From: Dromiciops gliroides
Lineage: Eukaryota; Chordata; Mammalia; Microbiotheria; Microbiotheriidae
Reading direction: 5' to 3'
Assembly (NCBI RefSeq): GCF_019393635.1
Contig: NC_057862.1
Location: 264,320,441-264,384,440 of the forward strand
DNA: 64,000 bases
Numbering within the stretch: position 1 is the first letter of the stretch; the number at the start of each line of letters is the position of its first letter. Positions 46,766 to 59,193 of this stretch are shown here, piece after piece. A program made the position numbers and the translations under genes. The notes under the pieces are model-generated. The model did not search any database, was not told where the DNA came from, and saw only the letters and a list, made by a program, of their open reading frames with translations.

Positions 46766-49014
46766 GAAAAGGCATGGTTGGGGGGGGGGGCAGGATATTT
46801 ATATCCCCTAGTGTGAGCACCTTGCTTGCTCTTCTAACAAAAATAAAAATAAAAATAGAAAATCCACAAAAACAAAGCACTAATATTATCTTTATCCCCA
46901 ATTTGTCTGGTTAAACAGACTAAAATCAGAAACAGGGAGTTGAAAAAACCCATTTGAAAATTTAAATAGAAAACAGCTGGTACTTAGCAGTACTTTGGAG
47001 TTTAAAGGGACAGGGTAGGGGAAATTTCTTACCCAACAGGAAGATGGAGGTTCAGCTTTCCTCTTCGTGGTCAGCTATCTGTATAAGGGGCTAAAATCCT
47101 AGCTACACTGTCTAAAATATCTAATGAGTGGTTGCCAATAAATTATAAGCTTTAGCAAGAGTTTAGACTTTTAAGCATTTATTAAGGAGAATAAGAATTT
47201 GGTGAAGAGAGAGAGAAAGGCCTAGATTCGGCTGTCTATCTTGGGGAGCCAGCATCTCCTGCTCCACTCTCCACAAGAGTCTTGACAAAAGAGAGTGAAC
47301 CATACCTCTTTCATCCCACAAGCCTCCTGTGAAACTGGGAACATCCCATCCACTTGCAAACATAGCTCCAAGCTAATTGGCTGGTAGCTTTGATAGACAG
47401 TACCCATGAATAAACATCACTTCCTGATGCCAAGGAAAAGCCACATGGTTTGCCCTTAGATGCCTTCTCTTCATGGTGGAGCTTTCCTACAGTAACTCTC
47501 CAGCAGGTGGCATCACTCCAATCATTACACTGGAAGGCAAAGGAGTTAGGTTTACAACCAAGAATCACCTACCCAGCAAAATTGAATATATTCTTTCTGG
47601 GGAAAAATGGGTATTTAACAAAATAGAGGACTTTCAAACATTTCTGATTAAAGGGCCAGAGTTGAATAAAAAAATTTGACCTCCAAATACAAAACTCAAG
47701 AGAAACATAAATTCAATAAGATTAACCTGTTTATATTTCTATATGATAAAATAATATTTGTAATTCCTAACAACTTTATTATAATAATAATTATTGGAGC
47801 AATTAGGAGTATATGTAGAAAGAGGATGTGGTCATAAGGTAATATTGAAGGGATGATAATATTTGTAAGTCTTAACAACTTTTTTACAGGAATAATTAGG
47901 AGTACATGTGGACAGAAGGTATGGTTATAAGGTGACATTGATGGAATGACACCCCAGAAAACAAAATAAAGGGGTAAAAAGAAATTGCATAGAAGAAGGA
48001 GGATAGAAATTGATTGGGGGTGAATTGTTACATACATACAGAGAGAGAGAGAGAAGAGGCATTATAAAAAACTATTATAATGGAAAGGAAGAGGCGGGGA
48101 GCATGGGCAAAGATTAAACCTTACTCTTTTCAAACTTAGTTCAAAGAGGGAATAACAAACATACTTAATTGGATATAGAAATCTATCTTACCCATAAGGA
48201 AGTTTAAAAAGGGATGTTGATAATAGAATGGAGAGGGGACTGATACCAGGGAGTGGATATTGGGGAAGATGGTGATCATAAGTAAAACACATGTATGAAG
48301 AGAAAGGGTGGTGGGTAAGGGGGGGGGATAAACATGTTAAAAATTTCATGGAGAGAAATAAAAAGTTAGTCATCATAACTATAAATGTGAATGGGATGCT
48401 ATTATCTTCAGCTGAAGCAAAGAAAGCAGGGGTAGCAATCAAGATTTCAGACAAAACAAAAGCAAAAGTATAACTAGATAAAAGAGATAAAGTAGGAAGC
48501 TATATCTTGTTGAAAGGTACTTAAGATATATCCACCAAATGGTATAGTATCTAAATTTTTGAAAGAGAACTTGAATGAGTTACAGGAGGAAATACATAAT
48601 AAAACTATCCTAGTGGGAGACCTCAACCTTCCCCTCTCAGAACTGGATAAAACTAACCAAAAAATAAATACGAAAGAAAGAAGTTAAAGAAATGAATAAA
48701 ATTCTTGAAAAGTTAGATATGATAGCTTTCTGGAGAAAATTGAATGGGAATAGAAAGGAATATTATATCTTCTTCTCAACAGTACTTGGGACTTACACCA
48801 AAAATTGACCATGTATTAGGGCATAAAAACCTTACAACCAGATGTGGAAAAGTACCAAGGAGTAAACACATGCTTTTCAGATCATAATTCAATAAAAGTT
48901 ACATTCAATAATTGGCAATTAAAAGAATAAAACTCAATTGGAAATTAAATAATCTGATCCTAAAAAATAAGGGGGTCAAAGAACAAATCATAGAAACAAT
49001 CAATGATTTTTTAA

Positions 49015-49827
49015 ATCATAAAAGCATTTTATTATTTTCCAGTTACATATAGAGATACTTTTCAACATTTGCTTTAATAGGATTTTTACTTCCAAATTTA
49101 TTTTTTTCCCTCCTTCCCTTCCATCCCCCCTCCACAAGATGGAAAGCAATCTGATATAGGTTACATATGTACAATCACATTAAACATATTTTTGCATTAG
49201 TCATATTGTGAAAGAAGAATCAGAGCACAAGGAAAAAACCTCAAAAAAGAAGGGGAAAAACAGCCAAAAAGTAGAAACAGTATGTATGGTTCAATTTGCA
49301 TTCAGAATCCAGAATTCTTTTTTCTGGGGTGTGGAGAATATTTTCTATCATGAGTTCTTTGAAATTATTTTGGATCATTGCACTGCTGAGAAGAGCCAAG
49401 TCTACCACAGCTGCTCATTACACAATGTTGCTGTTACTGTGGACAATATTCTCCTGGTTCTGCTCCTCTCACTCAGCATCAGTTCATGTAAGTCCTTCCA
49501 GGTCTCTCTGAAATGCTCCTGCTCATCATTACTTACAGCACAATAATATTCCGTTATATTCATATATCACAACTTGTTCAGCCATTCCCCAATTGATGGG
49601 CATTCCCTTGGTTTCAAATTCTTTGCCACTACAAAGAGGGCTACTAGAATTATTATTGTACATGTGGGTTCTTTTCCCTTTTCTATGATCTCTTTGGGAT
49701 ATAGACCTTGTAGTGGTAATTACTGGGTCAAAGGGTATGCTCAGTCTCATAGCCCTCTAGGTATAGTTCCAAATTGTTCTCCAGAATGTTTAGATCAATT
49801 CACAGTTCCATCAACAATGCAACTGAT
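49015..49827 (-). mobile_element. Reverse L1 3' fragment nested in the plus-strand L1
   Basis: 3' UTR plus an ORF2 C-terminal part, inserted at the same site as the shorter copy at 4028-4533. This is the fuller version. Confidence 0.85.
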
Positions 49828-50078
49828 GAATTCTTTAAAGAAAATGACAATGATGAGGTACCACATCAGAATTTATGGGATGTAGCCAAACCACTTTTAG
49901 GGGAAAATAAAATAGAGGAAAAGCTGATCAATGTCATGCAAATTAAAAAAAAATAGAAAATGAACAAATTCAAAATCCCCAACTAAATACCAAATTGGAA
50001 ATCCTGAAAATCAAAGGAGAGATTAATAAAATTGAAAGTAAGAAAACCATTGAATTAATAAATAAAACTAGAAGCTTG

Positions 50079-50687
50079 TGTCATGGGAGGATTATGGGCC
50101 CCGTCACCCCAACAATTCTCTGGGGGGTTCAAGGAACTTTTTCCTTGAAAACTCAGGGGTTTTTCCCTTGAAATCAAGTAGGCCTGTCCTTGAACACAAT
50201 CAAGGACACACACACTCACCTAACAGAGATAAGCGGCACAGATCGAAATGAGCATGCTCCAGGACCATCACCCTACATTCCAGTCATCCTAAGCATCTGG
50301 ATGAAGTAATCCAGGAGAAGACCACCTGGAACCGCCCATCAGCAGACTGCTTAGACCCATCAGGGACAAAGTTGACACCCACCACCAGATCTCTCATGAG
50401 GGAGAGGGATTCTTCCTACCCCAGCTCAACTCGGGAAGACCACCAGCCCCTCACGCAATAAAAGACTCTTACCCACCCCCATCTAAACCCTATAAAATGG
50501 CACCCCACACGTTAGCTGGGGAGGAAAGTGTTTTGTTCTGGCAAAAACTTCCTCCCGGCCAGTTTCTCTTGTACCCCAATAAACCTGTTCTCTTATTCCT
50601 AATTAGGTCTTGTGTGAGAGTGTAATTCTTTATAGAGGAATCCTAAGGACCCACGTGCTTTCTCCTATCAGTTTCTCCCCCATTACA
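50079..50687 (+). mobile_element. Solo LTR in L1 (fossil)
   Basis: A 609-bp LTR, TGTCATGGG to CCATTACA, with a TATAAAATGG box near 50490 and AATAAACCTG near 50579. Target duplication CTTG at 50075-50078 and 50688-50691. L1 ORF2 resumes at once on the right. No internal region, so it is the product of LTR-LTR recombination. Absent from copy A. Confidence 0.92.
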
Positions 50688-52506
50688 CTTGTTTTATGAA
50701 GAAAACAATAAAATGGATAAGCCATTGGTTAATCTGATCAAAAAATGAAAGAAGAAAACCAAATTAATAGTATCAAAAATGAAAAGGGTGAACTCATTAT
50801 CAATGAAGAGGAAATTCTGAAAATTATTAGGAATTATTTTATTTAACTATATGCTGATAGATCTGACAATCCAAATGAAATGGATGAAAATTTACAAAAA
50901 ATATGAATTACCCAGGTTAGCAGAAGAAATAAAATATTTAAATAGCCCAATTAAAAAAAAAAGAAATTAAACAAGCCATCAATAAATTTCCTAAGGAAAA
51001 AAACCCCAGGACCAGATGGATTTACAAATGAATTCTATTAAACATTTAAAGAACAATTAATCCTAATAATATTTAAATTATATGAAAAAACAAGTGAAGG
51101 AGTCCTACAAAATTCCTTTTATGAGACAAATATGGTGCTTATACCAAATCCAGGAAGAGTCAAAATAGAGAAAGAAAATTATAGACCAATCTCTCTAATG
51201 AATATTGATGCAGAAATTTAAAATAAAATACTAGGAAAAGATTACAACAATATATCACAAGGATCATACACTATGACCAGGTAAGATTTATACCAGGAAT
51301 GCCAGGCTGGTTCAATATTAGGAAAACTATCAGCATAACTGGCCATATCAATAAGAAAAGCAAAAGAAATCATACAAGTATCTAAATAGATGCAGAAAAG
51401 GCCTATGGCAGAATACAGCACCCATTCCTATTAAAAAAAACTTGAGAGCATAGGAATAAAAGGAGCTTACCTTAAAATGATTAGTGCTATTTATCTAAAA
51501 CCTTCAGCAAACATTATCCAAATTGGAGTTAAAGTAAAAGCCTTCCCGATACAATCAGGGGTGAAAGGATGCCCATCATCACCTCAATTATTGCATATTG
51601 TATTAGAAAAGAAATGAAAAGAATTAGAATAGGTAATGAGGAAACAAAAATATCACTCTTTGCAGATGATATGGCTATACTTAGAAAATCCTAGAGAATC
51701 AACTAAAAAGCTACTTAAAACTATTAACAACTTTAGCAAAGTTAAAGGATACAAAATAAACCCACAGAAATCATCAGCATTTCTATATGTTACCAATAAA
51801 GTCCTACAAGAACAGATAGAAAGAAAAATTCCATTTAAAATAACTTTGGCTGATATAAAATACTTGGGAGTCTATTTCCCAAGACAAACACAGCAACTAT
51901 ATGACCAGAACTACAAAACACTTTTCATAGAAACTAAGTTGGATCTAAACAATTGGAAAAAAAATGGGTAGGCAGAACCAATATAATAAAAATGACAATC
52001 CTACCTAAGTTAATTTATTTATTTAGTATAGTATCGTATATCTGGTATAGTACTTATTTAGTACCATACCAAAGAACCTATCAAAAATATTTTATAGAGG
52101 TAGAAAAAAGCATAACAAAATGTATCTGGAAAAGCAAAATTTCAAGGATATCATGGAATCATTAAAAAAAATACAAAAGGTGGTCTAGCAGTACCAGATC
52201 TCAAACTATATTATAAAGTGGTAATTATCAAAACAATCTGACTAAGAAATAGGGAGAGGCATCAGTGGAATAGAATAGATAAAAATTACAGTATGGTAAA
52301 TAACTATAGTAATCTAGTATATGATAAACCCATGCTTTTGGAACAAAAATATTATTTGACAAAAACTGCTGGACAAACTGGAAAACAGTATGGCACTGAA
52401 ACTAAGTATAGACCAATATGTAATACTGAATCTCAAAACAAGGTCAAAATAGGTAGATGATTTCCACAGGAAGGATGATACCATAAGCAAATTTAGAGAG
52501 TATGGA

Positions 52507-52702
52507 GGGGTAGATAGGTGGCACAGTGAATAGAGCGCCGGCCCTGGATTCAGGAGGACCTAAATTCAAATATGGCCTCAGACACTTGACATTTATTTAC
52601 TAGCTGTGTGACCCTGGGCAAGTCACTTAACCCCAACTGCCTCACTAAACAAAACAAAACAAAACAAAAAACCCCCCAAAACAAAACAAAACAAAACAAA
52701 AA
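52507..52702 (+). repeat. SINE in L1
   Basis: SINE with an (AAAAC)n tail and perfect target duplication AGAGTATGGA (52497-52506 and 52703-52712). Confidence 0.92.
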
Positions 52703-53861
52703 AGAGTATGGAATAGTTTATCTGTCAGATTTATGGGCAGAGGAACAATTTAGGATCAAATAAGATATAAAGAGTAAAACAAAATGTAAAATAGATAATT
52801 TTGATTATATAAAATTAAAAAACTTTTGCACAAACAAAACTAATATAATCAAGATTACATGGATAGCAGAAAACTGGGAAAGAATTTTTGAAACAAATAT
52901 TTCTGATAAAGGCCTCATTTCTCAAATATATGGAGAAATGGGTCAAATTTATAAAAAAATTTATAAAAAAGGATATGAACAGTCAGTTTTCAGATAAAGA
53001 AATCAAAGCTATCATCATAATCATATAAAAATGCTCTAGATCACTATTGATCAGAGAAATGAGAGGTATCACCTCACACCTATCTGAGTGGGAAATATAA
53101 CAAAAATTGAAAATATTGGATGTTCTAGGAGATATGGGAAAGCTGGGATGCTAAAACACTGTTGGTGGAATTGTGAAAAGATCCAACCATTCTGGAGAGC
53201 AATTTGGAACTATGCCTAAAGGGCTATAGAGCTGTGCATATTCTTTGATCCAGCAATACCACTGTTGTGTTTGTATCCCAAAGACATCCCCCAAAAGAGA
53301 AAAAGACCTATTTTTACAGAAATATTTATAACAGCTCTTTTTGTGGTGACTAAGAACTGGAAATCAAAGGAATGCCCATCAATTGAGGAATGGCTAAACA
53401 AACTGTGGTATATGATGGTGATAGAATATTATTGTGCTATAAGAAATGACAAGCAAGATGAGTTCAGAAAAGTCTGGAAAGACATATATGAAATAATGTA
53501 TAGTGAAGTAAGCAGAACCAAAAGAACATTGTGCACATTGTTTGGTGAAGAACTATGAATGACTTGACTATTATCAACAATACAGTTATCTAAGACAATC
53601 CCAAAAGAAAGAAGTGATATTAATGGAAAAGACTGAAGCATGTTATTTTTTCAGTTTCTGTCATTTTTTTTCTTTTAATCAAGGTTTATTGTACAAAATG
53701 ACAAATATAGTAATGTTTTACATAATCATACATGTATAACCCATATCTGATTGCTTGCAGCCTCAGAGAGGGGTGAGGTGAGGGAGGGAAGGAGGGATAA
53801 AAATTGCAACCCAAAAACATTAATAAAAATGTTTATTATATTAAAAAATTTACATGGCTAA

Positions 53862-55197
53862 AAAGAACCAGTGGGAACAATAAAAAGAAAAGAAAAAAAA
53901 AAACATTTGTCATCTCTTGAGAGAAAACCACAAATGAAAACTTTCAGGGATGTTATAGGCACAATTTGCAACTTCTGGATGAAGGAAAACATAAAAATAA
54001 TCACTAAAAAGCATTCCAATAGTAAGGACTCACAAACCATATCACAAATAATTTAGCAGCAACCACTAAAAAGGTGTACAAAACATGCTTTAATTTGCAT
54101 TAAAAATCTTTTCTAAATTTTATTTGTGCCAGGGCATTCCCCAGTTGAGAAATGGTCAAAGGATATGAATAGGTAGTTTTCTGATATAGAAATTAAAGTT
54201 ATCTACAGTCATTAACATGTTCTCAATCATTATTAATCAGAGAAATACAAATTGAAAGTACTCTGATGTATTACATACATCAGATTGGCTAATGTGACAA
54301 AAAAGTAAAATGATAAATATTTGAGAAGGTATGGGATAATTGGAACACTTATACATTGTTGGTGGAGTCATGAACTGATTAAGCCATTCTGGAGAGTAAT
54401 TTGGAACTATGCCCAAAAGACTATGGTGCTGCACAATTTGGCCGAGCAATACCACTTCTAGGTCAATATTGCAGAGATCAAAAAAAGGGAAAAGGACCTA
54501 CATGTACAAAAATATTTATAGGTGGGAGCAGCTAGGTGGCGCAGTGGATAAAGCACCAGCCATGGATTCAGGAGGACCTATTTATTGGTGCTCTTTTTAT
54601 GGTGGCAAAGAATTGGAAATTGAAGGGGTGCCCATCAATTGGGGAATGGCTGAACAAGTTGTGGTATATGAATGTAATAGAATACTGTTTTCCTATAAGA
54701 AATGATGAGTAGGTAGACTTCAGAAAAACCTGGAAAGCCTTACATGAACTGATGTTGAGTGAAGTGAGCAGAACCAGGAGAACATTGTACATAGTAATAG
54801 CAGCATTGTATGATGATTACCTGTAAAAGACATAGATCTTCTCAGCAAAATAATGACCCAAGATAATTCCAAAAGACTCATGATGCAAAATGCTCTTTCC
54901 ATCCAGAGCAAGAATTATGGAGTCTGAATGTAGATTGAAGCATACTATTTTCACTTTTTTTTTGGTAATTTTTTTTCTTTCTCATGGTTTTCCACTTTTG
55001 TTCTGATTCTTCTGTCATAACATGATTAATGTGAAAATATATTCAACGTAATTATACTGTTTAACCTGTATCCCATTTCTTGCTGCCTTGTGAGGCAAAG
55101 GAGAGACAGAGAAAAATTTGGAAATTAAAATCTTACAAAAATGAATGTTGAAAACAATCTTTACATGTAATTGGAAAAATAAAATTAAATTTAAAAA
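53862..55197 (+). mobile_element. Second L1 3' piece of copy B
   Basis: Counterpart of 5936-6773. It extends through ORF2 C-terminal sequence (54130-54790) to a complete 3' UTR and A-rich end near 55197. Confidence 0.85.
54525..54578 (+). repeat. SINE head only, with target duplication
   Basis: Only the first 54 bp of the SINE, without core or A-tail, between TATTTATAGGTG (54513-54524) and TATTTATTGGTG (54579-54590). Confidence 0.85.
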
Positions 55198-55883
55198 AAG
55201 TGAATGTGTGGTACCTACTCTCAAATAAAACTTTCAGAGTAATTTTAATCATGTCTATTCTTCTGAAATATTTAATTACCAAGAATAAAAGGACAGTATA
55301 TTAGAAAACTATTTTTTTCTTGGAGAATTTATGTGATCAGTGTCCTTACCAAATATTAAACTATCAGTAAATTCAATCAATCAGTCAATCAATTATTACT
55401 CACTTATTAAGTACATATAATAAATATGTCAGAAGCTAATTGCTTTGTATATGAAGGCAAAATGAAACAATCCCTACTCTCAAATTGCTTATATTCTTTT
55501 GTGGGAAAATATATACATAAATATGTATATACAGAGTATATAAAAAAGTAAATGGAAGGCAACTCTGGGATGGAGGACAATAGCAAATGGAAGGAAAGAG
55601 GAAAAGTTTTATGTAAAGGATGGCACTTGAGATGAACTTTGAAGGAATCAAAGAATAAAAAGAAGTGTAGATTGGGAAGAATGGTGTTCCAGGGATAGCG
55701 GACAGCCAATGTAAGGACATGGAAAACAGAGAATGAGTGTAATCTGGAAGGAACAGAAGGGAGACTAGTTTAACTGGACTGTTGAATTCAGTGAGAAGGC
55801 TAGAATATCATAAAGTTGCAAAGATAAGTTGGGACTAGTTTAAGAAAAAAAAATTAACAAGAAAGATTAAAGCTTAATATTAT
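55198..55883. other. Intergenic DNA, possibly an old unclassified interspersed repeat
   Basis: The stretch at 55400-55740 (TTATTAAGTACATAT, ATCCCTACTCTCAAATTGC, GGCACTTGAGATGAAC) has the look of an ancient dispersed repeat common in mammals. I cannot name the family. No gene is seen. Confidence 0.4.
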
Positions 55884-55895
55884 ATCTTAGAGCTG

Positions 55896-56044
55896 GGCCA
55901 GCTAGGTGGCACAGTGGGTAAAGCAACAGCCCTGGATTCAGGAGTACCTGAGTTCAAATTCGGCCTCAGACACTTGAAACTTACCAGCTGTGTGACCCTG
56001 GGAAAGTCACTTAACCACCATTGCCTGGCCAAAAAAAAAAATAC
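55896..56044 (+). repeat. SINE, full length
   Basis: Complete SINE with target duplication ATCTTAGAGCTG (55884-55895 and 56045-56056). Confidence 0.92.
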
Positions 56045-57021
56045 ATCTTAGAGCTGATGAATTGCATTTATCAGAATTCCCTTAAGTTATGAACATCATC
56101 AGAAATCCTTTGCAGTGACAGAAATTGATGATATACAAATAGTGTTAAGCTGACCCAGATTGCTTATTTGGGATATGTGGATCATTTTCCTCTCTACAGA
56201 TGTTGGGGGATAATAGGACAGCTAAACTGACACTCTTATCTGCAGAGAATTGCCATCCTCAAGTTAATTGGGGGTTTATGACTTGCCAACAAGCACTTTT
56301 TGTCTTCCAGAGCCATCCTGTCTTGCCTCCCCCAAACATCTGTGGTGTCCTGGACTCTCTAGAACAGTATTCTTATCTGTTGAAATCCCCATAATTCCTA
56401 TCTTTGTCATAATGTTTGCTTTCAAATTTGAACTATAAAACTGATTTGTACTGTGTTAATTGAACTAAAAAATCCAGTGAGTTAATCAATTCAGACTTGG
56501 CTATTCCAAGGACTGCACAGGCTCTCCCTCCAACTGCTTCAGTACTATTCAAAACTTCATTGGAATCTCTTTAGAGAGGTTTCCAATGCAAGGGAATGCA
56601 ATCGAGTTGCTGAGAAGAATAGAGATAATTGCTTATTTTTGTAACTGTGATTCATTTTGTTTATGTTTTTGTGGGGGACAGATTTCAGGTTAACAGGGAG
56701 AAGTTGGGGTTCATTAAGTATGGTAGTGCTATGGACAGATAGAAGTTTGGCAGCCAAATGAAAAGAGGAATGGAAAAGTGTGAAACCTGAGGTGACCAGA
56801 GTGAAAAGTTCAGAAAACAGATTACAAAGGGTTGAGAAGTGCCTTAAAGAAGGTATCAAGTTCATGCTTTTCCTATGAGTTAGAGAAAAGATTTGGAAAG
56901 ATACCTTGAAGACAGTGTCAGTGAGGCTTTTTAGGCTTGGGAGGCCAAGGTATATTTTATAGGAACAGAGATTTAACTGTATTCCATAAGTTGTTTTGAA
57001 TTTTTTTTTCCCCTGTAGGTT

Positions 57022-57196
57022 TTTTGTTTTTGTTTTTTTGTTTTTTTGTTTTTTTTTTTAGTGAGGCAATTGGGGTTAAGTGACTTGCCCAGGGTCACAC
57101 AGCTAGCAAGTGTTAAGTGTCTGAGGCCGGATTTGAACTCAGGTACTCCTGACTCCAAGGCCAGTGCTCTATCCACTGCGCCATCTAGCTGCCCCT
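57022..57196 (-). repeat. SINE, full length
   Basis: Reverse-orientation SINE with target duplication CCCCTGTAGGTT (57010-57021 and 57197-57208). Absent at the matching place near 7520 in copy A. Confidence 0.92.
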
Positions 57197-57782
57197 CCCC
57201 TGTAGGTTACATAGAAATGACAGGACAATGCAAATGTAAGCCATGTATCAGGGGAGGAAACAACAAAGAAACAAACTGACCCAGCTCAGGCTTTGTCATA
57301 TACAAAATTCAACAAAATCTCAAAAGCTGTTTAGAGAGTAATTTGTATTTTTGTCAGCATTCTGATGGTCCCTGATGAGAACTACCTTTTCCTGAGTAAA
57401 GAATTCATATAAAGAGAATTTAAGCCAGAAAACCTTTCTCTCTCCTGACCTCACAGTGTACAGTAGATGGCAGCAGACTTGGTTGCTCTGGGAAGGAGAT
57501 CCCTAAAGCTTGAGACTCACCCTACATACTCTAAAAGAAATACAAATTCCCCAGAGGATATTATGTCACTGTCTTATCTTGTACAATGAGTCTTTCTGAG
57601 AAAAAAACATGGGGCTTTTTAGAGGATCCAGGAGATTCCTTGGGCTTTATTGTGTCCTGTACATTTTGTGACTCAACTCCTCCACTTCAAAGAGGGATAT
57701 GGTATGCTTGCAGTATGAGTATGCTGATATGTTTTTAACAACTAGCTATCCAGCAGGAAAATGTATGCATGATACAATTTTT

Positions 57783-57934
57783 TTTTTAATGTTTTTGGTG
57801 AGGCAATTGGGGTTAAGTGACTTGCCCAGGGTCACACAGCTAGTAAGTGTTAAGTGTCTGAGGCCGGATTTGAACTCGGGTACTCCTGAATCCAGGGCCA
57901 GTGCTTTATCCACTGCGCCATCTAGCTGCCCCCC
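57783..57934 (-). repeat. SINE, full length
   Basis: Reverse-orientation SINE between copies of CATGATACAATTTT. Absent at the matching place near 8090 in copy A. Confidence 0.92.
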
Positions 57935-58588
57935 ACATGATACAATTTTAATGTTTATCAACTTTATTAATATTTTCTCCATACCTTTGTTAAGTCTAAA
58001 CAATTAAAAAACACCTCTATAATTAATTCAAGCCCTGATTTTCACTTTCTGCTGATTTATGAAATATAAATATTCACAATGAAAACTTAACAATCACCTC
58101 TCTCCATGCCAACAAAGCATATCCTGCATATAAGGGACCATGAACAGAATTGGGGGGGTAAATAATACACAAAAGTCTTGTTACAAAGAGAAGCAAAAGC
58201 AAAAAATAGCCCTATAAGCAAGCAGAGGTGCCTAGGAGTCAGCTCCTTTTCCCTATCCCCACCCCAAAGATTCCTGAAGTAGATGATTCAATCTCTGCTG
58301 ATCAAAAATGACAAATTCTTCGGGTGTCTTCTTAATTAGAAATGTCACTGGGATAAGCTGGGGAAATATCAGGAACAGAAAAAAGTCTAATGAGCATTCT
58401 TGTGGTATTGAGAGTAAATCAGAGTGAAGGAGAAAGATAGATAATGAGTCCTTATCAATGGTATTGTGTCACTAACCTTGTCCTGGGTTTTAGAATAAAT
58501 TCTAGGGGAAACTTCTCTCTGCAGCTCAGAGAGGGGACTCATCACAGAGAGAGACAGTTGCTCTTCTTCACACTAAACAGAGAGACAC

Positions 58589-58625
58589 ATGCAAATTGGG
58601 CTCCTCCCTCTAGGGATAAAAACCA
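58589..58625 (+). promoter_or_regulatory. IGHV gene 3 promoter: octamer and TATA-like box
   Basis: Perfect ATGCAAAT at 58589-58596 and a GGATAAAAACC box at about 58614-58624, 127 bp before the leader ATG. Same arrangement as gene 1. Confidence 0.9.
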
Positions 58626-58715
58626 GCACAAAACCTGTGTCTGCAGCTCTGGGAGAGGAGCTTTTCCTTTGTGTGGCCTTTCTCCCCCAAGGACTGATAC
58701 TGTAGAGCTTGAACA

Positions 58716-59155
58716 ATGGGTTTTGGACTGAATGGAATTTTCATTCTGACTCTTTTACAAGGTAGTTTTGTCTTTTGTTTGCTTTTTTTGTCTAAGGAAA
58801 CACTCTTTGAAGTTCTGTATTTGTGATTACATGATGCTTTGTTTGCAGGTGTCCATTGTGAAGTTCAACTGGTAGAGTCTGGGGGTGATGTGAGACAGCC
58901 TGGAGGATCTCTTAGACTTTCCTGCAAAGCTTCTGGATTCACTTTCAGCAGCTATGACATGAGCTGGGTCCGCCAGGCTCCAGGGAAGGGGCTGGAGTGG
59001 ATCTCATACATTAGTTATAATGGAGGTAGCACAAGCTATGCAGACTCTGTGAAAGGCCGATTCACCATCTCCAGGGACAACAGCAACAGCATGCTGCACC
59101 TGCAAATGAATTCTCTTAAAGCTGAGGACACAGCCATGTATTACTGTGCAAGAGA
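58716..59155 (+). CDS. IGHV: Immunoglobulin heavy-chain variable segment 3 (two exons: 58716-58761, 58849-59155)
   Basis: Germline heavy-chain V segment, duplicate of gene 1. The leader reads [15 protein letters not shown] with an 87-bp intron (GT at 58762, AG at 58848) and then GVHC, the same peptide as gene 1. The mature protein begins [16 protein letters not shown]. Conserved Cys in LSCKAS, Trp in [13 protein letters not shown] and the terminal YYCAR are present. CDR1 is [11 protein letters not shown]2 ([11 protein letters not shown]) is one codon longer than in gene 1. FR2 has the standard Val after Trp and Gln in HLQMNS, so gene 3 is closer to the usual VH consensus than gene 1. No stop or frameshift; splice sites, octamer and RSS are intact, so it is probably functional. 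Differences from gene 1 cluster in CDR1 and CDR2. Clan III framework. Confidence 0.96.
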
Positions 59156-59193
59156 CACAGTGAGAGAAAGGAGCATGATACCAGACATAAACC
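59156..59193 (+). other. RSS of IGHV gene 3
   Basis: Perfect CACAGTG (59156-59162), 22-bp spacer, nonamer ACATAAACC (59185-59193; 8 of 9 match to ACAAAAACC), the best nonamer of the three. Confidence 0.92.

Larger units (their letters stand above)
43544..47529 (-). mobile_element. LTR element inserted in L1 ORF1 (fossil)
   Basis: LTRs at 43544-43982 and 47080-47529 (439 and 450 bp) begin TGTATAAGG and end ATTACA or a close variant. Target duplication CTGG at 43540-43543 and 47530-47533, with L1 ORF1 continuing on both sides. The internal region (about 3.1 kb with three SINEs) shares blocks with the elements at 1-1401 and 36660-38795, and no capsid, polymerase or envelope domain is recognisable. 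It is absent from copy A, so it inserted after the duplication or in one copy only. Non-autonomous ERV1-like family. Confidence 0.92.
42650..53850 (+). mobile_element. L1 LINE, long remnant with nested insertions
   Basis: ORF1 (42818-43543 and 47530-47680, split by the LTR element), inter-ORF spacer (47690-48340), endonuclease start (48360-48475) with the same internal loss as copy A, later endonuclease part (48720-48950), RT (50690-52450, including the catalytic LFADDMA motif near 51655), C-terminus (52960-53560) and 3' UTR. Interrupted by a reverse L1 tail (49015), a solo LTR (50079) and a SINE (52507). Many stops; inactive. Confidence 0.88.
56270..58588 (+). other. Upstream flank of IGHV gene 3
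   Basis: Collinear with 6774-8685 apart from SINEs at 57022 and 57783 and small indels. No gene is seen. Confidence 0.75.
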
